The translations under genes were made by a program, and so were the position numbers. From Dermabacter vaginalis (GTDB taxonomy: Bacteria > Actinomycetota > Actinomycetes > Actinomycetales > Dermabacteraceae), in contig NZ_CP012117.1 of assembly GCF_001678905.1 (NCBI RefSeq), positions 434,001 to 498,000 of the forward strand: a stretch of DNA of 64,000 bases. The letters run 5' to 3'. The notes beneath the pieces were generated by a model. It was not told where the DNA came from. It was given only the letters and a program-made list of their open reading frames with translations, and did not search any database. Shown here piece after piece: positions 20,724 through 29,341 of this stretch (position 1 is the first letter of the stretch; each line of letters opens with the position of its first letter).

Positions 20724-22277
20724 TTACTGCAGGTCAGGGGACTTCTGGGGCGGTTTCGTGCCGAGCTTGTCCTGGAGCTTCAAATGGAGTTCAGCGCGCA
20801 TGCCGCGAAGCGCGATAATCGCGGCGGCGAAAGCCGCGAGACCCGCGAGATACATCGCCGCATTCTGCCCATCCACGAACGAAGCCTTCGCAAGGGTCCA
20901 TGCGAGATCCGGGTTCGTGGAATTTCCCGGCTCGGCAAGCACCGCAGCCGAACCAATCGTTTGCTTCGCTTCCGCGAGCACCTGATCCGAAACCCCTAGC
21001 CCCGACTCTCGTGCGGACAGCGAAAGCCGATACGCGAGCATGCCCACGCCACCGAGAACCGCGGTGCCGAGAGCGCCGCCAAGCTCGTATGCCGTCTCGG
21101 AGATCGCCGATACGGAACCGGCTTCCTTATCGGGAGCCGACGACAAAATCGTGTCGTTCGTGAGCGGTTCCGCGAACCCGATGCCGAGACCGATGAGGAA
21201 GGTGCACAGGAAGTAGAAGAACGGGTCGAAATGCACCGTCACGAGTAGCGGCACCGTGAGGCAGCCAAGCCCACACGTGAGAAGCCCAAGCGCAACGAGC
21301 TGATTCGACCGGAACCTTCTGGCGAAAATCGGGGAAATAAGAGCACCGAGGATCGTTGCGACCACCATCGGCAATGCCCACAGGCCAGCCTCGATCGGCG
21401 AGAGCCCCGAGACCACCATGAGGTACTGCGGGAAGAAGAACAACGTGCCAATCGTGATGAAGTACGCGATGCCGTTAATGAGCGTTGCCGAACGGAACGT
21501 TGGCTCCGAGACCACATCCACATCAAGAATCGGGTTCTCGACCCGGTACTGGCGGCGCCAGAAAAGTGCGAGGCCGAAGGCCCCCACGACCAGCAGTCCC
21601 ACCTGCCAAAGAGCAAAGTCCTCGATGAGAAGTTTGAAGCTCAGCACGAGCGCAAAAATTGAGGCGATCAGCACAACGGGGGAGAGGAGATCGATCCTTT
21701 CGGACTCCTCGCGATCCGATTCCGGAACGAAGAGCTTCGCGAGCACGACGAACGCGATGACGATCGGCACGTTAATGAAAAACACGTACCGCCAGTTCGC
21801 TACCTCGATCAAGATGCCGCCGAGCAGCGGCCCGATTGCGCTACCGCTCGAGAACGCCGCCGACCACAGCGCGAGCGCGAGGCGCCTCTCCGATCGCTTC
21901 TGGAAAATATGGCGAATTATGCCGAGGGTCGACGGCATGAGGGTCGCCCCGCCGAAGCCCTGAAGGGCGCGGCCAATGATGAGCATGACGGCCGACGTGC
22001 TGAATCCCGACATCACCGAGGCCGCGCCAAAAATCACGGAACCCCAGATCAATAAACGAAGACGCCCGAAGCTGTCACCAAACTTGCCCATGAGGATGAG
22101 CAGGCACGCGAGCACAAACGAGTATGAATCGACGATCCATAGAAGTTCGTTGGCCGACGGATGGAGATCCTGCGAGATGCCCGGGAGCGAGATGCTCAAA
22201 ACCGTGACATCGATACTGATGAGGAAAACTGGCAACAGAACGACAGCTAGGGCAGCCCAGCGCGCTCTCCACGACAT
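20724..22277 (-). CDS. MFS drug-efflux transporter (DHA2, EmrB/QacA type)
   Basis: The 517-residue protein has the 14-helix plan of DHA2 proton antiporters. Motifs include LISIDVTVLSISLPGISQDLHPSANELLWIVDSYSF in helix 1, MGKFGDSFGRLRLL (motif A) between helices 2 and 3, and the motif-C-like GSAIGPLLGGILIEVANWRYVFFINVP in helix 5. It probably exports lipophilic cations or antiseptics; the substrate is not readable. No regulator gene is adjacent. Confidence 0.9.
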   Translation of the reverse strand: MSWRARWAALAVVLLPVFLISIDVTVLSISLPGISQDLHPSANELLWIVDSYSFVLACLLILMGKFGDSFGRLRLLIWGSVIFGAASVMSGFSTSAVMLIIGRALQGFGGATLMPSTLGIIRHIFQKRSERRLALALWSAAFSSGSAIGPLLGGILIEVANWRYVFFINVPIVIAFVVLAKLFVPESDREESERIDLLSPVVLIASIFALVLSFKLLIEDFALWQVGLLVVGAFGLALFWRRQYRVENPILDVDVVSEPTFRSATLINGIAYFITIGTLFFFPQYLMVVSGLSPIEAGLWALPMVVATILGALISPIFARRFRSNQLVALGLLTCGLGCLTVPLLVTVHFDPFFYFLCTFLIGLGIGFAEPLTNDTILSSAPDKEAGSVSAISETAYELGGALGTAVLGGVGMLAYRLSLSARESGLGVSDQVLAEAKQTIGSAAVLAEPGNSTNPDLAWTLAKASFVDGQNAAMYLAGLAAFAAAIIALRGMRAELHLKLQDKLGTKPPQKSPDLQ

Positions 22278-22639
22278 CTCTATACACCGTCTTAAATCTT
22301 TAGTTTATGGATCCAGTATATCTGAACGAGTGACCGCGCGGCCCGTCGGTGTGGGGAACATCGTTGTGGGTGTGTCGCGAACCACTGAAGAGTTCAGTGT
22401 CACACGGCGGTTGGGGCGCTCTCAGATCGGTGCGGTGGACGATGCGGGGTGACTGTGGGCTTTAGGGGGCGGTGGGTGCAGATTGGCGAAAGTGAGGCGT
22501 CCCCAAGGGACGGGTTGTCAACTTCGTCCAACTCGCGGGACCAGCGTCCTGGTGCTCCGGTGTCATCTGTGTGAGGATTTCATTAGACCTTGAGGCCTAG
22601 AACCCGGGCGGGTTAGCCATCTAGGTGAAAGGTTGAACA
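22278..22639. other. Divergent control region between the MFS gene and speF
   Basis: This 362-bp gap separates the leftward MFS gene from the rightward speF leader. The first 60 bases are AT-rich and should hold the MFS promoter. The rest is the likely speF promoter and a long untranslated leader. I see no convincing -10/-35 pair for speF and no further gene. Confidence 0.5.
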
Positions 22640-22696
22640 ATGAAACAAATCCGTATCGTCAGAAAGGGCCCCGGCTCTGCCGAGGGATTGAAGTGA
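22640..22696 (+). CDS. 18-codon leader ORF overlapping speF
   Basis: An ATG preceded by GAAAGG at a spacing of seven bases opens an 18-codon frame encoding MKQIRIVRKGPGSAEGLK. The peptide is basic, with three Lys and two Arg. Its TGA stop overlaps the GTG start of speF (GTGA at 22693-22696), so speF translation is probably coupled to it. Enterobacterial speF is controlled by an ornithine-sensing arrest peptide, SpeFL. There is no visible sequence similarity, but the position and operon context are analogous. Confidence 0.55.
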   Translation: MKQIRIVRKGPGSAEGLK

Positions 22697-24870
22697 AAAA
22701 CGGAAACGTAGTTGTCAGCGACGCGCTCGCTGAAAGTTATAAACGTTGGTTCCCAACCGAGCGCCAGGTTGTGGCTCTCAGCGAAAGCGATCTCACCGAT
22801 GCTGCTGTGGTCGTTCTTTCCGAAGAGGACGTCCAAGACGGCAAGGGTAAAGAGGTCGAGGAGCTTGGCTGGGGTCTCCCGGTTATTGCGTGCGTGTCGG
22901 CCGAGCGTAAAGACCTCATTGGCAAAGGTGAAATCGATGACGTGATCACCAAAGACCGTATTCAGAGCGAATATTACGCACGTAAAGTCGAAAAGTTCGC
23001 GCGCCGCTACGACCGCGAGATCCTGCCCCCCTTCTTTGAGGCCCTGGTGGACTACCGCGATCTCGGCAACTCGAACTTCCCGAGCCCTGGCCACCATGGC
23101 GGCCAGTACTTCCGCCGGCACCCAACAGGTCGCCGGTTTTTTGAATTCTATGGCGAGAATCTCTTCCGCACCGACCTTTCCAGCTCGGACGTTGCGCTTG
23201 GCGACCTCCTGATCCACGAAGGCGCCCCTGAGGAAGCGCTTGACCGTGCAGCCGAGGTTTTCCACGCTGACGACACTTGGTTCGTTCTCAACGGCACTTC
23301 CTCCTCGAACAAGGTTGTCTTGAACGCCCTCCTCGCGCCTGGAGACGTCGTACTGTTCGACCGCAACAACCACAAGTCGATCCACCATGGCAGCCTCGTT
23401 ATGGCGGATGCCAAGCCTGTCTACCTTGAGACTGAACGCAATGCGTTCGGTTTGATCGGCGGTATCGACGCGCATTGCTTCGACGAAGACTACATTCGTG
23501 AGCGTGTAGCGAAGGTTGACCCGGAGCGCGCCAAGGCTGAACGCCCCGTTCGCCTCGCGGTGTTCCAGCTTGGTACGTACGACGGCACGATCTACAACGC
23601 TCGCCGCGTCATCGATCAAATCGGGCACCTTTGTGACTACGTGCTGTTCGACTCCGCGTGGGTTGGCTACGAACAGTGGATCCCGATCATGAAGCAGTCG
23701 TCGCCGATGCTTCTTGAACTCAACGAAAATGATCCTGGCATCATCGTTACCCAGTCGGTCCACAAGGGTATGGCGGGCTTCTCTCAGGCTTCGCAGATCC
23801 ACAAAAAGGACAACCACATCAAAGACCAGGCTCGTTACTGCGATTCCGATCGCTTTAACAACGCTTACATGATGCATGCTTCGACCAGCCCGTTCTATCC
23901 AATGTACGCTTCGCTGGACGTTAACGCACGCATTCACGCTGGTGGCTCGGGTGAGAAGCTCTGGGAAGAGGCACTTCGTGTTTCGATCGAAGCGCGCAAG
24001 ATGATTCTGAAGGAGTGCAAGTACATTCGTCCGTTCCTGCCGCCGACCGTCAACGGTGTGAAGTGGGAAGACACCCCGACCGAAGAGATCATGGCAAGCC
24101 GTGAATACTTCGAGTTCAAGCCGGGAGAAACTTGGCACGGATTCCCGTCGTATGAGGAAGGTCAGTACTTCATTGACCCGATGAAGTTCCTTTTGACCAC
24201 TCCGGGTGTTCGTAACACTGAGGACGGTTACGAGTACGAAGACTTCGGTGTCCCTGTCAATATCCTCGCGAACTACCTGCGTACGCTTGGAATCATCCCC
24301 GAAAAGTGTGACCTTAACACTATTCTCTTCCTTATCACTCCAGCGGAAACCCTTCCGAAGATGCAGGAATTGGTAGCTGCGCTTGTTCAGTTTGAACAAA
24401 TGCTGGAAGAGGATGTACCGTTGGCCGAGGTGCTTCCGCGAGTTTACGCTGAAAATGAAAAGCGTTACCGCGGGTACACTATTCGCCAGCTCTGCCAGGA
24501 GATGCACGACTTCTATAAAGAGCGCGAAGTTGCGAAGCTTCAGCGGGCAATGTTCCGAGAAGAGACGCTGCCAAAGAGTGAAATCAGTGCGCGCGATGCG
24601 AACACTGCGCTCATTGCCGGAAACGTCGAGCTCATCCCGCTCAGCGAGGCTGAGGGCCGAATTGCAACTGAGGGCGCGCTACCTTACCCTCCGGGCATTA
24701 TCTGTGTTGTGCCCGGTGAGGTGTGGGGTGGTGCCCAACTCAAGTACTTCCTCACACTTGAAGAGGGCATCAATGTGCTTCCCGGCTTCGCGCCGGAGCT
24801 CCAGGGTGTGCACATGGTGAACGAAGACGACGGCTCGACGCGAGCTTACGCCTACGTAGTCAAAAACTAA
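22693..24870 (+). CDS. speF: Inducible ornithine decarboxylase (Orn/Lys/Arg decarboxylase class)
   Basis: The 725-residue PLP enzyme is the prokaryotic degradative type. It has an N-terminal wing/receiver-like domain (about 1-110), the PLP domain with SVHKGMAGFSQASQIHK (Schiff-base Lys358), FNGTSSSNK-like and DSAWVGYEQW blocks, and a C-terminal domain with YTIRQLCQEMHDFY and PYPPGIICVVPGE. It removes CO2 from ornithine, consuming a proton and giving putrescine. The following PotE gene supports ornithine as substrate. GTG 22693 is chosen because GAGGGA lies five bases upstream and because it aligns Lys358 with the same residue number in the second copy. Third codon positions look less GC-biased than in most neighbours, suggesting acquisition. 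Confidence 0.92.
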   Translation: MKNGNVVVSDALAESYKRWFPTERQVVALSESDLTDAAVVVLSEEDVQDGKGKEVEELGWGLPVIACVSAERKDLIGKGEIDDVITKDRIQSEYYARKVEKFARRYDREILPPFFEALVDYRDLGNSNFPSPGHHGGQYFRRHPTGRRFFEFYGENLFRTDLSSSDVALGDLLIHEGAPEEALDRAAEVFHADDTWFVLNGTSSSNKVVLNALLAPGDVVLFDRNNHKSIHHGSLVMADAKPVYLETERNAFGLIGGIDAHCFDEDYIRERVAKVDPERAKAERPVRLAVFQLGTYDGTIYNARRVIDQIGHLCDYVLFDSAWVGYEQWIPIMKQSSPMLLELNENDPGIIVTQSVHKGMAGFSQASQIHKKDNHIKDQARYCDSDRFNNAYMMHASTSPFYPMYASLDVNARIHAGGSGEKLWEEALRVSIEARKMILKECKYIRPFLPPTVNGVKWEDTPTEEIMASREYFEFKPGETWHGFPSYEEGQYFIDPMKFLLTTPGVRNTEDGYEYEDFGVPVNILANYLRTLGIIPEKCDLNTILFLITPAETLPKMQELVAALVQFEQMLEEDVPLAEVLPRVYAENEKRYRGYTIRQLCQEMHDFYKEREVAKLQRAMFREETLPKSEISARDANTALIAGNVELIPLSEAEGRIATEGALPYPPGIICVVPGEVWGGAQLKYFLTLEEGINVLPGFAPELQGVHMVNEDDGSTRAYAYVVKN

Positions 24871-24882
24871 ATAATTTTTCAA

Positions 24883-24918
24883 AGGGGTGGGGCCGCGGAG
24901 GCCCCCGGCCCCACCCCT
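24883..24918 (+). other. Stable intercistronic hairpin between speF and potE
   Basis: AGGGGTGGGGCCG (24883-24895) pairs perfectly with CGGCCCCACCCCT (24906-24918). No T-run follows, so it is more likely an mRNA-stability or partial attenuation element than a full terminator. Confidence 0.75.
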
Positions 24919-24937
24919 GACTATGGAGATTTGAAAC

Positions 24938-26344
24938 ATGAACGATAAACCAGTTCAAAAGAAAATGGGAGTTGTGCAGTTGACCATCCTCACGATGGTT
25001 AACATGATGGGCTCCGGCATTATTATGCTTCCTACGAAGCTTGCTCAAATCGGCACAATCTCGATCCTTTCTTGGATTGTTACCGCCGGCGGTGCGACAA
25101 TTCTTGCGTACTGTTTTGCCAAGCTTGGTCGTTACAGCCGAAACGCTGGTGGGATGGGCGGCTATGCCGAATACGCTTTCGGTAAGTCCGGCTCGTTCAT
25201 GGCCAACTACACCTACATTCTCTCGCTCGGCATTGCCAACATTGCTATCGCTATCTCGGCTGTTGGCTACGGCCTTACGCTCTTCGATATTGATACGTCA
25301 GGCATGAGCAACGGTCCTCTGATTGTGGGTGGCCTCGCCATCGCCACGATGTGGCTCGCGACCGTTCTTAACTTCGGCGGTGCCAGCATTACCGGCAAGA
25401 TCGGTTCAATTACCGTGTGGGGCGTTATTGCCCCGGTTCTCGGCATCTGCATCATTGGTTGGTTCTGGTTCTCGCCGTCGACTTGGACCGCTGCTTGGAA
25501 CCCGCATGACCTTGGCTTCTTCAAGGCTGTTTCGTCGTCGATCGCCATGACACTGTGGGCCTTCCTGGGGCTCGAGTCCGCATCGGCTAACTCTGACGCT
25601 GTCGAGAACCCCGAAAAGAACGTTCCGATTGCTGTTATGGGCGGTACCCTCGGTGCCGCAGTCATGTACATCCTTTCGACTAACGTTGTCGCGGGTATCG
25701 TGAACCACGAGGAACTCGCTGCATCGAACGGCCCGTTCGGTCTGGCCTTCGCTCACATGTTCAACCCGACCGTTGGTCGCATCATCACTGCCCTCATGGT
25801 CATCGCTTGCTTTGGCTCGCTGCTCGGGTGGCAGTTCACCATCGCCGAGGTGGCGCGTTCGATGGCGAAGGTTGGGCAACTCCCCAAGATCTTCAACCAT
25901 GTCACCAAGGCTGGTGCGCCGATTATCGGCATGTGCATCATTACGGGTCTTCAGACCCTCCTCTCGTTCTTTACGATGAGCCCGAGCCTTGCTGAACAGT
26001 TCGAGGTTCTGGTCAACCTTGCGGTTATCACGAACTTGATTCCCTACCTCCTTTCGATGGGTGCAGTCAAGATTCTGCAGAAGCGTTCGGGAGTTCCGTC
26101 CAGCAAGGCACGTGTTGTCAACGTTCTTGCGTTTATCGCAGCTCTGTACTCGCTTTACTCGCTGTTCACCGCTGGGGAGCAGGCCATGATGGGTGGCGCG
26201 CTCGTCACGTTCTTCGGCTGGACCCTGTTCGGTGTCCTCGCTCCGCGGCTGCTTGACGGTCGACAGAGCGACAATGACAAGGTTCACGAAGAGATTGAGA
26301 AGGCTAAGCAATCCCCGTCTGGGCTCAATCCAGCATCGGCTTGA
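24938..26344 (+). CDS. potE: Putrescine/ornithine antiporter PotE
   Basis: The 468-residue APC-superfamily carrier has about 12 helices and begins MGVVQLTILTMVNMMGSGIIMLPTKLAQIGTIS, almost identical to what I recall for E. coli PotE. The blocks SRNAGGMGGYAEYAFGKSGSFMANYTY, ITVWGVIAPVLGICIIGWFWFSPSTW, SSIAMTLWAFLGLESASANSDAVENPEKNVPIAVMGGTLGAAVMYI and LLGWQFTIAEV are retained. It exchanges external ornithine for internal putrescine, completing the proton-consuming cycle with SpeF. The speF-potE order matches that of enterobacteria, consistent with transfer of the operon. A strong terminator follows. Confidence 0.94.
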   Translation: MNDKPVQKKMGVVQLTILTMVNMMGSGIIMLPTKLAQIGTISILSWIVTAGGATILAYCFAKLGRYSRNAGGMGGYAEYAFGKSGSFMANYTYILSLGIANIAIAISAVGYGLTLFDIDTSGMSNGPLIVGGLAIATMWLATVLNFGGASITGKIGSITVWGVIAPVLGICIIGWFWFSPSTWTAAWNPHDLGFFKAVSSSIAMTLWAFLGLESASANSDAVENPEKNVPIAVMGGTLGAAVMYILSTNVVAGIVNHEELAASNGPFGLAFAHMFNPTVGRIITALMVIACFGSLLGWQFTIAEVARSMAKVGQLPKIFNHVTKAGAPIIGMCIITGLQTLLSFFTMSPSLAEQFEVLVNLAVITNLIPYLLSMGAVKILQKRSGVPSSKARVVNVLAFIAALYSLYSLFTAGEQAMMGGALVTFFGWTLFGVLAPRLLDGRQSDNDKVHEEIEKAKQSPSGLNPASA

Positions 26345-26415
26345 GTTGGCCTCTCGGAACGGTTTCAGCTCTGGCTCTGGTTTGTAGTTTGAGCTGTAAT
26401 CCCCGTTAGCGACTA

Positions 26416-26456
26416 CCGTCCCACCTGCTAATTGCTCCTGCAGGTGGGACGGTTTT
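26416..26456 (+). terminator. Terminator after potE
   Basis: CCGTCCCACCTGC (26416-26428) pairs with GCAGGTGGGACGG (26440-26452), followed by TTTT. Confidence 0.93.
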
Positions 26457-27172
26457 ATGTGCCTTGGGTCCATTTGCCTATTGGAAATCAATGCACTACC
26501 GCACTTGTCTTAGCACCTTGTGTTTTTGTGCTGTTCCCAGACGTCTATTCAAGCCTCACAGAGGTAATGCCGGTTGGGTTGCGCCGTATGCGGGCAGGTA
26601 AGTTGCAGCACGAGTATGGAGAAAGCGTTATTGGGCTGTGTTTAGGCGGCTCGGCCTTTGAGAGATATTCGTCCTCGCCCAATGGTGTTAGCAACGCCGC
26701 CTCTTTGACGAACTAGTTCCAGTCTTTTGGATCTCGATAAGGCGTTTCGGTCGATCCTGATGCCTGGTGCTTTCACACCGGGTTTACTTAAGCCTCTTAT
26801 GCACTTCCCCACGGGTCGTGAAGGGGGGAGTGCGACGAGAAGATAAGCATCGTCGCTTCTCTACCACTCGGGTGCAATTTTGGCTGTCATTGACAGGAAG
26901 GCGTCTAACCCATGTCTTGTTCCTAACGAGGGACAGACGCGTGGGGAGAAGTCGATCGGAAAGCCCTTGAAGGTTTGCGAGTGAAGTTTTGTCTTGTTGG
27001 GGCGATCTGAAGAGCATGCGGCGGCAACATTGATTGATGTCGGCACCGACGAGGAGAGAAACGTGGGCACTCCTGCCGCGAGAGCGCCGTGAGGTATGTT
27101 GTGATGTCGTGAGAAGTGATTTTAGGTGTTTAGTCCTCGCCTCGGCAGTGAGTGGTAGGCGCGTAGAAATGG
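26457..27172. other. 716-bp stretch with no supported gene
   Basis: The base composition is closer to even than in the flanking genes. Open frames here are short, lack ribosome-binding sites and show no recognisable protein. A possible hairpin pairs GCACTTCCCC with GGGGGAGTGC around 26802-26832. It may be a decayed or acquired segment; I cannot assign a function. Confidence 0.5.
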
Positions 27173-27174
27173 AG

Positions 27175-27202
27175 AATCCCCACCGGAAGACCGATGGGGA
27201 TT
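27175..27202 (-). terminator. Terminator after tRNA-Lys
   Basis: On the minus strand AATCCCCA pairs with TGGGGATT around a 12-base loop, six bases after the tRNA end. Confidence 0.75.
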
Positions 27203-27207
27203 GGTTG

Positions 27208-27281
27208 TGCGCCATCAGGGATTCGAACCCCGGACCCACTGATTAAGAGTCAGTTGCTCTAACCAACTGAGCTAATGGCGC
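27208..27281 (-). tRNA. tRNA-Lys (anticodon CTT)
   Basis: The 74-nt cloverleaf on the minus strand has acceptor GCGCCAT/ATGGCGC, D arm GCTC...GAGC, anticodon stem ACTGA/TCAGT with loop CTCTTAA (anticodon CTT) and T loop TTCGAAT. CCA is not encoded. Lysyl-tRNA synthetase, its charging enzyme, is encoded just upstream on the same strand. Confidence 0.97.
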
Positions 27282-27290
27282 GATTGATCC

Positions 27291-27319
27291 ATCATATCAA
27301 TAAGGTCTGAGTTTCTCAA
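27291..27319 (-). promoter_or_regulatory. tRNA-Lys promoter
   Basis: TTGAGA (27314-27319) and TATGAT (27291-27296), read on the minus strand, are separated by 17 bases. They place the transcription start a few bases before the mature tRNA. Confidence 0.8.
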
Positions 27320-27392
27320 TTCTGGTTGCGAGTCGAGTTTACGGTCGCCCAAACGAGTTTGGAAGGGGCGCAGATTATCCTCTGATAAGTGG

Positions 27393-27443
27393 TAACCGGG
27401 CCACCGTAGGGGCGCGTATGGTCTACCCGCGGTGGCCCGGTGC
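27393..27443 (-). terminator. Probable lysS terminator
   Basis: ACCGGGCCACCG (27395-27406) pairs perfectly with CGGTGGCCCGGT (27430-27441) about 60 bases after the lysS stop. The T-run is weak. Confidence 0.65.
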
Positions 27444-27500
27444 TGTTCGGGCAGAGAGCTAGTTGGTCATCAAGACTCGGCTCTTTACCCGTTTGTTGCC

Positions 27501-29033
27501 CTAGTTCTCGATCGGCTTGATGAGCGGGAAAAGAATTGTTTCACGGATCCCCAAACCGGTGATGGTCTGCAGAACACGGTCAATGCCGATACCCATGCCG
27601 CCTGACGGCGGGAACCCGAATTCCATCGCATCGCAGAAGTCTTCGTCGTAACGCATAGCATCTTCATCGCCGCCGGCGGCAAGTTGAGCCTGCTGAACGA
27701 ACCGCTCCCTTTGGATGACGGGATCGGCGAGCTCGGAATAGGCGGTGCCAATTTCAGACCCGCGGATGTAAAGATCCCACTTTTCAACAACTCCGGGGCG
27801 ATCACGGTGGTCGCGCGTAAGCGGGCTAGTTTCAACAGGGTAGTTCATGACAAACACGGGGTTGTACAGCTCTTCGGCAGGGATGAGGTGTTCCCAAATC
27901 TCTTCCACAAGCTTTCCGTGACCGAGTGTTTCTTCGTCGACATCCACTTCGAACTTGCGGGCGAGTTCGCGGAGGTGCTCCGCCGAAGTCTCAGGGGTGA
28001 TCTCTTCGCCGGCATAGTGGGAGATGCTTTCGTAGAGATCGATGCGCTTCCACTCGCCGCCCAGATCGAACTCGGTGCCATCGTCAAGGGTGACCAAAGT
28101 CGATCCTGTTGCTGCAATGGCAGCATTCTGGATAAGTTCCTGAGCGAGGTTGGCCATGACGTTGTAGTCGGCATACGCCTCGTAGCATTCGAGCATGGTG
28201 AACTCGGGAGAGTGGGTCGAGTCCGCGCCCTCGTTTCGGAAGTTGCGGTTGATCTCGAATACTCGATCGAGGCCCCCCACGACCGCACGCTTCAGGAAGA
28301 GCTCAGGTGCGATTCGGAGAGAAACCTGCATATCGAACGCGTTCATGTGCGTATCAAAAGAGCGCGCGGACGCGCCCGAGGGCACAACCTGAAGCATCGG
28401 AGTTTCAAGCTCGATGTAGTTGCGTTCACGGAAAGTGTCGCGAAGAGCCTGGATGACGCGGGTGCGCAGGCGTGCAATGCGCTGGGCCTCGGGATTGACG
28501 ATGAGGTCGACATATCGGCGACGCATTCGCATCTCGTCGCTGAGGTCGGTGTGGAGGTTGGGCAGTGGGCGAAGGGACTTGGATGCCATTTCCCAACGAT
28601 CAGCGTAGATGGAAAGCTCGCCAGTTCGCGAGGTGCCAATTTCACCATGAACGAAGATGTGGTCGCCAATATCAACAAGACGGTTGAAATCTTCAAAGGC
28701 TTGCTCGCCCACTGCATTTTCAACGAGCATCGCTTGCAGTCGCGAATGATCGCCCGCCTGCAGAACGGCGAAGACGAGCTTGCCCGTCTTACGCACGTGA
28801 ATGACGCGGCCGGAAATGCCGACGATGTCGCCGCTCTTGACCTCGGAGCCCTCGAGATCGCCGTGCTTTTCGAGGACGGCCTGGATCGTCGTGGTGTTTT
28901 CCACACCGACGGGGTAAGGCAGTCGCTCTTCCTGCTTGAGCATGTCGGCCCGCTTACCCATGCGCACCGCGCGTTGGTCAGCGGTAGTTTGGGTCTCGAC
29001 GCCCGCGTTGGGGCCAGCATTGAGCTCAGACAC
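27501..29033 (-). CDS. lysS: Lysyl-tRNA synthetase, class II
   Basis: The 510-residue enzyme has an N-terminal OB-fold anticodon-binding domain (about residues 60-170, including GRVIHVRKTGKLVFAVLQ). The class II core follows: motif 1 near RERNYIELETPML, motif 2 FEINRNFRNEGADSTHSPEFTMLE, and motif 3 GGMGIGIDRVLQTITG close to the C-terminus. It charges tRNA-Lys with lysine. The GTG start follows a GAGAGAGA stretch. It neighbours tRNA-Lys(CTT) and lies between the two decarboxylase genes. Confidence 0.97.
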   Translation of the reverse strand: MSELNAGPNAGVETQTTADQRAVRMGKRADMLKQEERLPYPVGVENTTTIQAVLEKHGDLEGSEVKSGDIVGISGRVIHVRKTGKLVFAVLQAGDHSRLQAMLVENAVGEQAFEDFNRLVDIGDHIFVHGEIGTSRTGELSIYADRWEMASKSLRPLPNLHTDLSDEMRMRRRYVDLIVNPEAQRIARLRTRVIQALRDTFRERNYIELETPMLQVVPSGASARSFDTHMNAFDMQVSLRIAPELFLKRAVVGGLDRVFEINRNFRNEGADSTHSPEFTMLECYEAYADYNVMANLAQELIQNAAIAATGSTLVTLDDGTEFDLGGEWKRIDLYESISHYAGEEITPETSAEHLRELARKFEVDVDEETLGHGKLVEEIWEHLIPAEELYNPVFVMNYPVETSPLTRDHRDRPGVVEKWDLYIRGSEIGTAYSELADPVIQRERFVQQAQLAAGGDEDAMRYDEDFCDAMEFGFPPSGGMGIGIDRVLQTITGLGIRETILFPLIKPIEN

Positions 29034-29254
29034 GATGATCTCTCTCTCTTGATGTTGTGACTTTGTTCCTAGGTAAGGAACACGCTCAGTGTAACAGTAA
29101 ATTCATGCAATCGTGTTACCTGTCTTACGTCGTAAAGTCGCATCCATGGTTACTTATGCGTAGCGACATCTAGGCGAATGAAGAGTATAAAAATAGACGC
29201 CTAGTTCTAGTGTGGAGCGCGATTCTGACTTTCGAATGCTTTTGAAACGGTGAA
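29034..29254. other. lysS upstream region with inverted repeats
   Basis: This AT-richer stretch contains GTTCCT/AGGAAC around 29065-29081 and CTAGGCG/CGCCTAG (29170-29176 and 29198-29204) around a TATAAAAATA core. The lysS promoter should be here, but I cannot fix a -10/-35 pair. No gene is visible. Confidence 0.45.
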
Positions 29255-29307
29255 TCAAAAGAAGAGCGTCCGCGTGGCGATTTGGAAAAACCACGCGGAC
29301 GCTCTTC
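29255..29307 (-). terminator. Terminator after the second decarboxylase
   Basis: A perfect 17-bp stem joins GAAGAGCGTCCGCGTGG (29261-29277) and CCACGCGGACGCTCTTC (29291-29307), with TTTT following on the minus strand. Confidence 0.95.
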
Positions 29308-29341
29308 GCCCTATCGCATACCGGACTTGGTCCGGCAGCCT

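Noticed and set aside
20724..22277. MFS gene as part of the polyamine operon
   Set aside because: It is divergent from speF and has DHA2 drug-exporter motifs; PotE already fills the transport role.
22633..22692. TTG at 22633 as the speF start
   Set aside because: Its spacing from GAAAGG is zero, the added 20 residues show no family resemblance, and GTG 22693 has a good GAGGGA site and aligns the active-site lysine with the paralogue.
26457..27172. Small ORFs in the gap after potE
   Set aside because: They are short, overlap on both strands, lack ribosome-binding sites and have no recognisable motif.
29034..29254. T-box riboswitch upstream of lysS
   Set aside because: No T-box core (TGGNACCGCG-like) or specifier loop is visible; only short inverted repeats are present.
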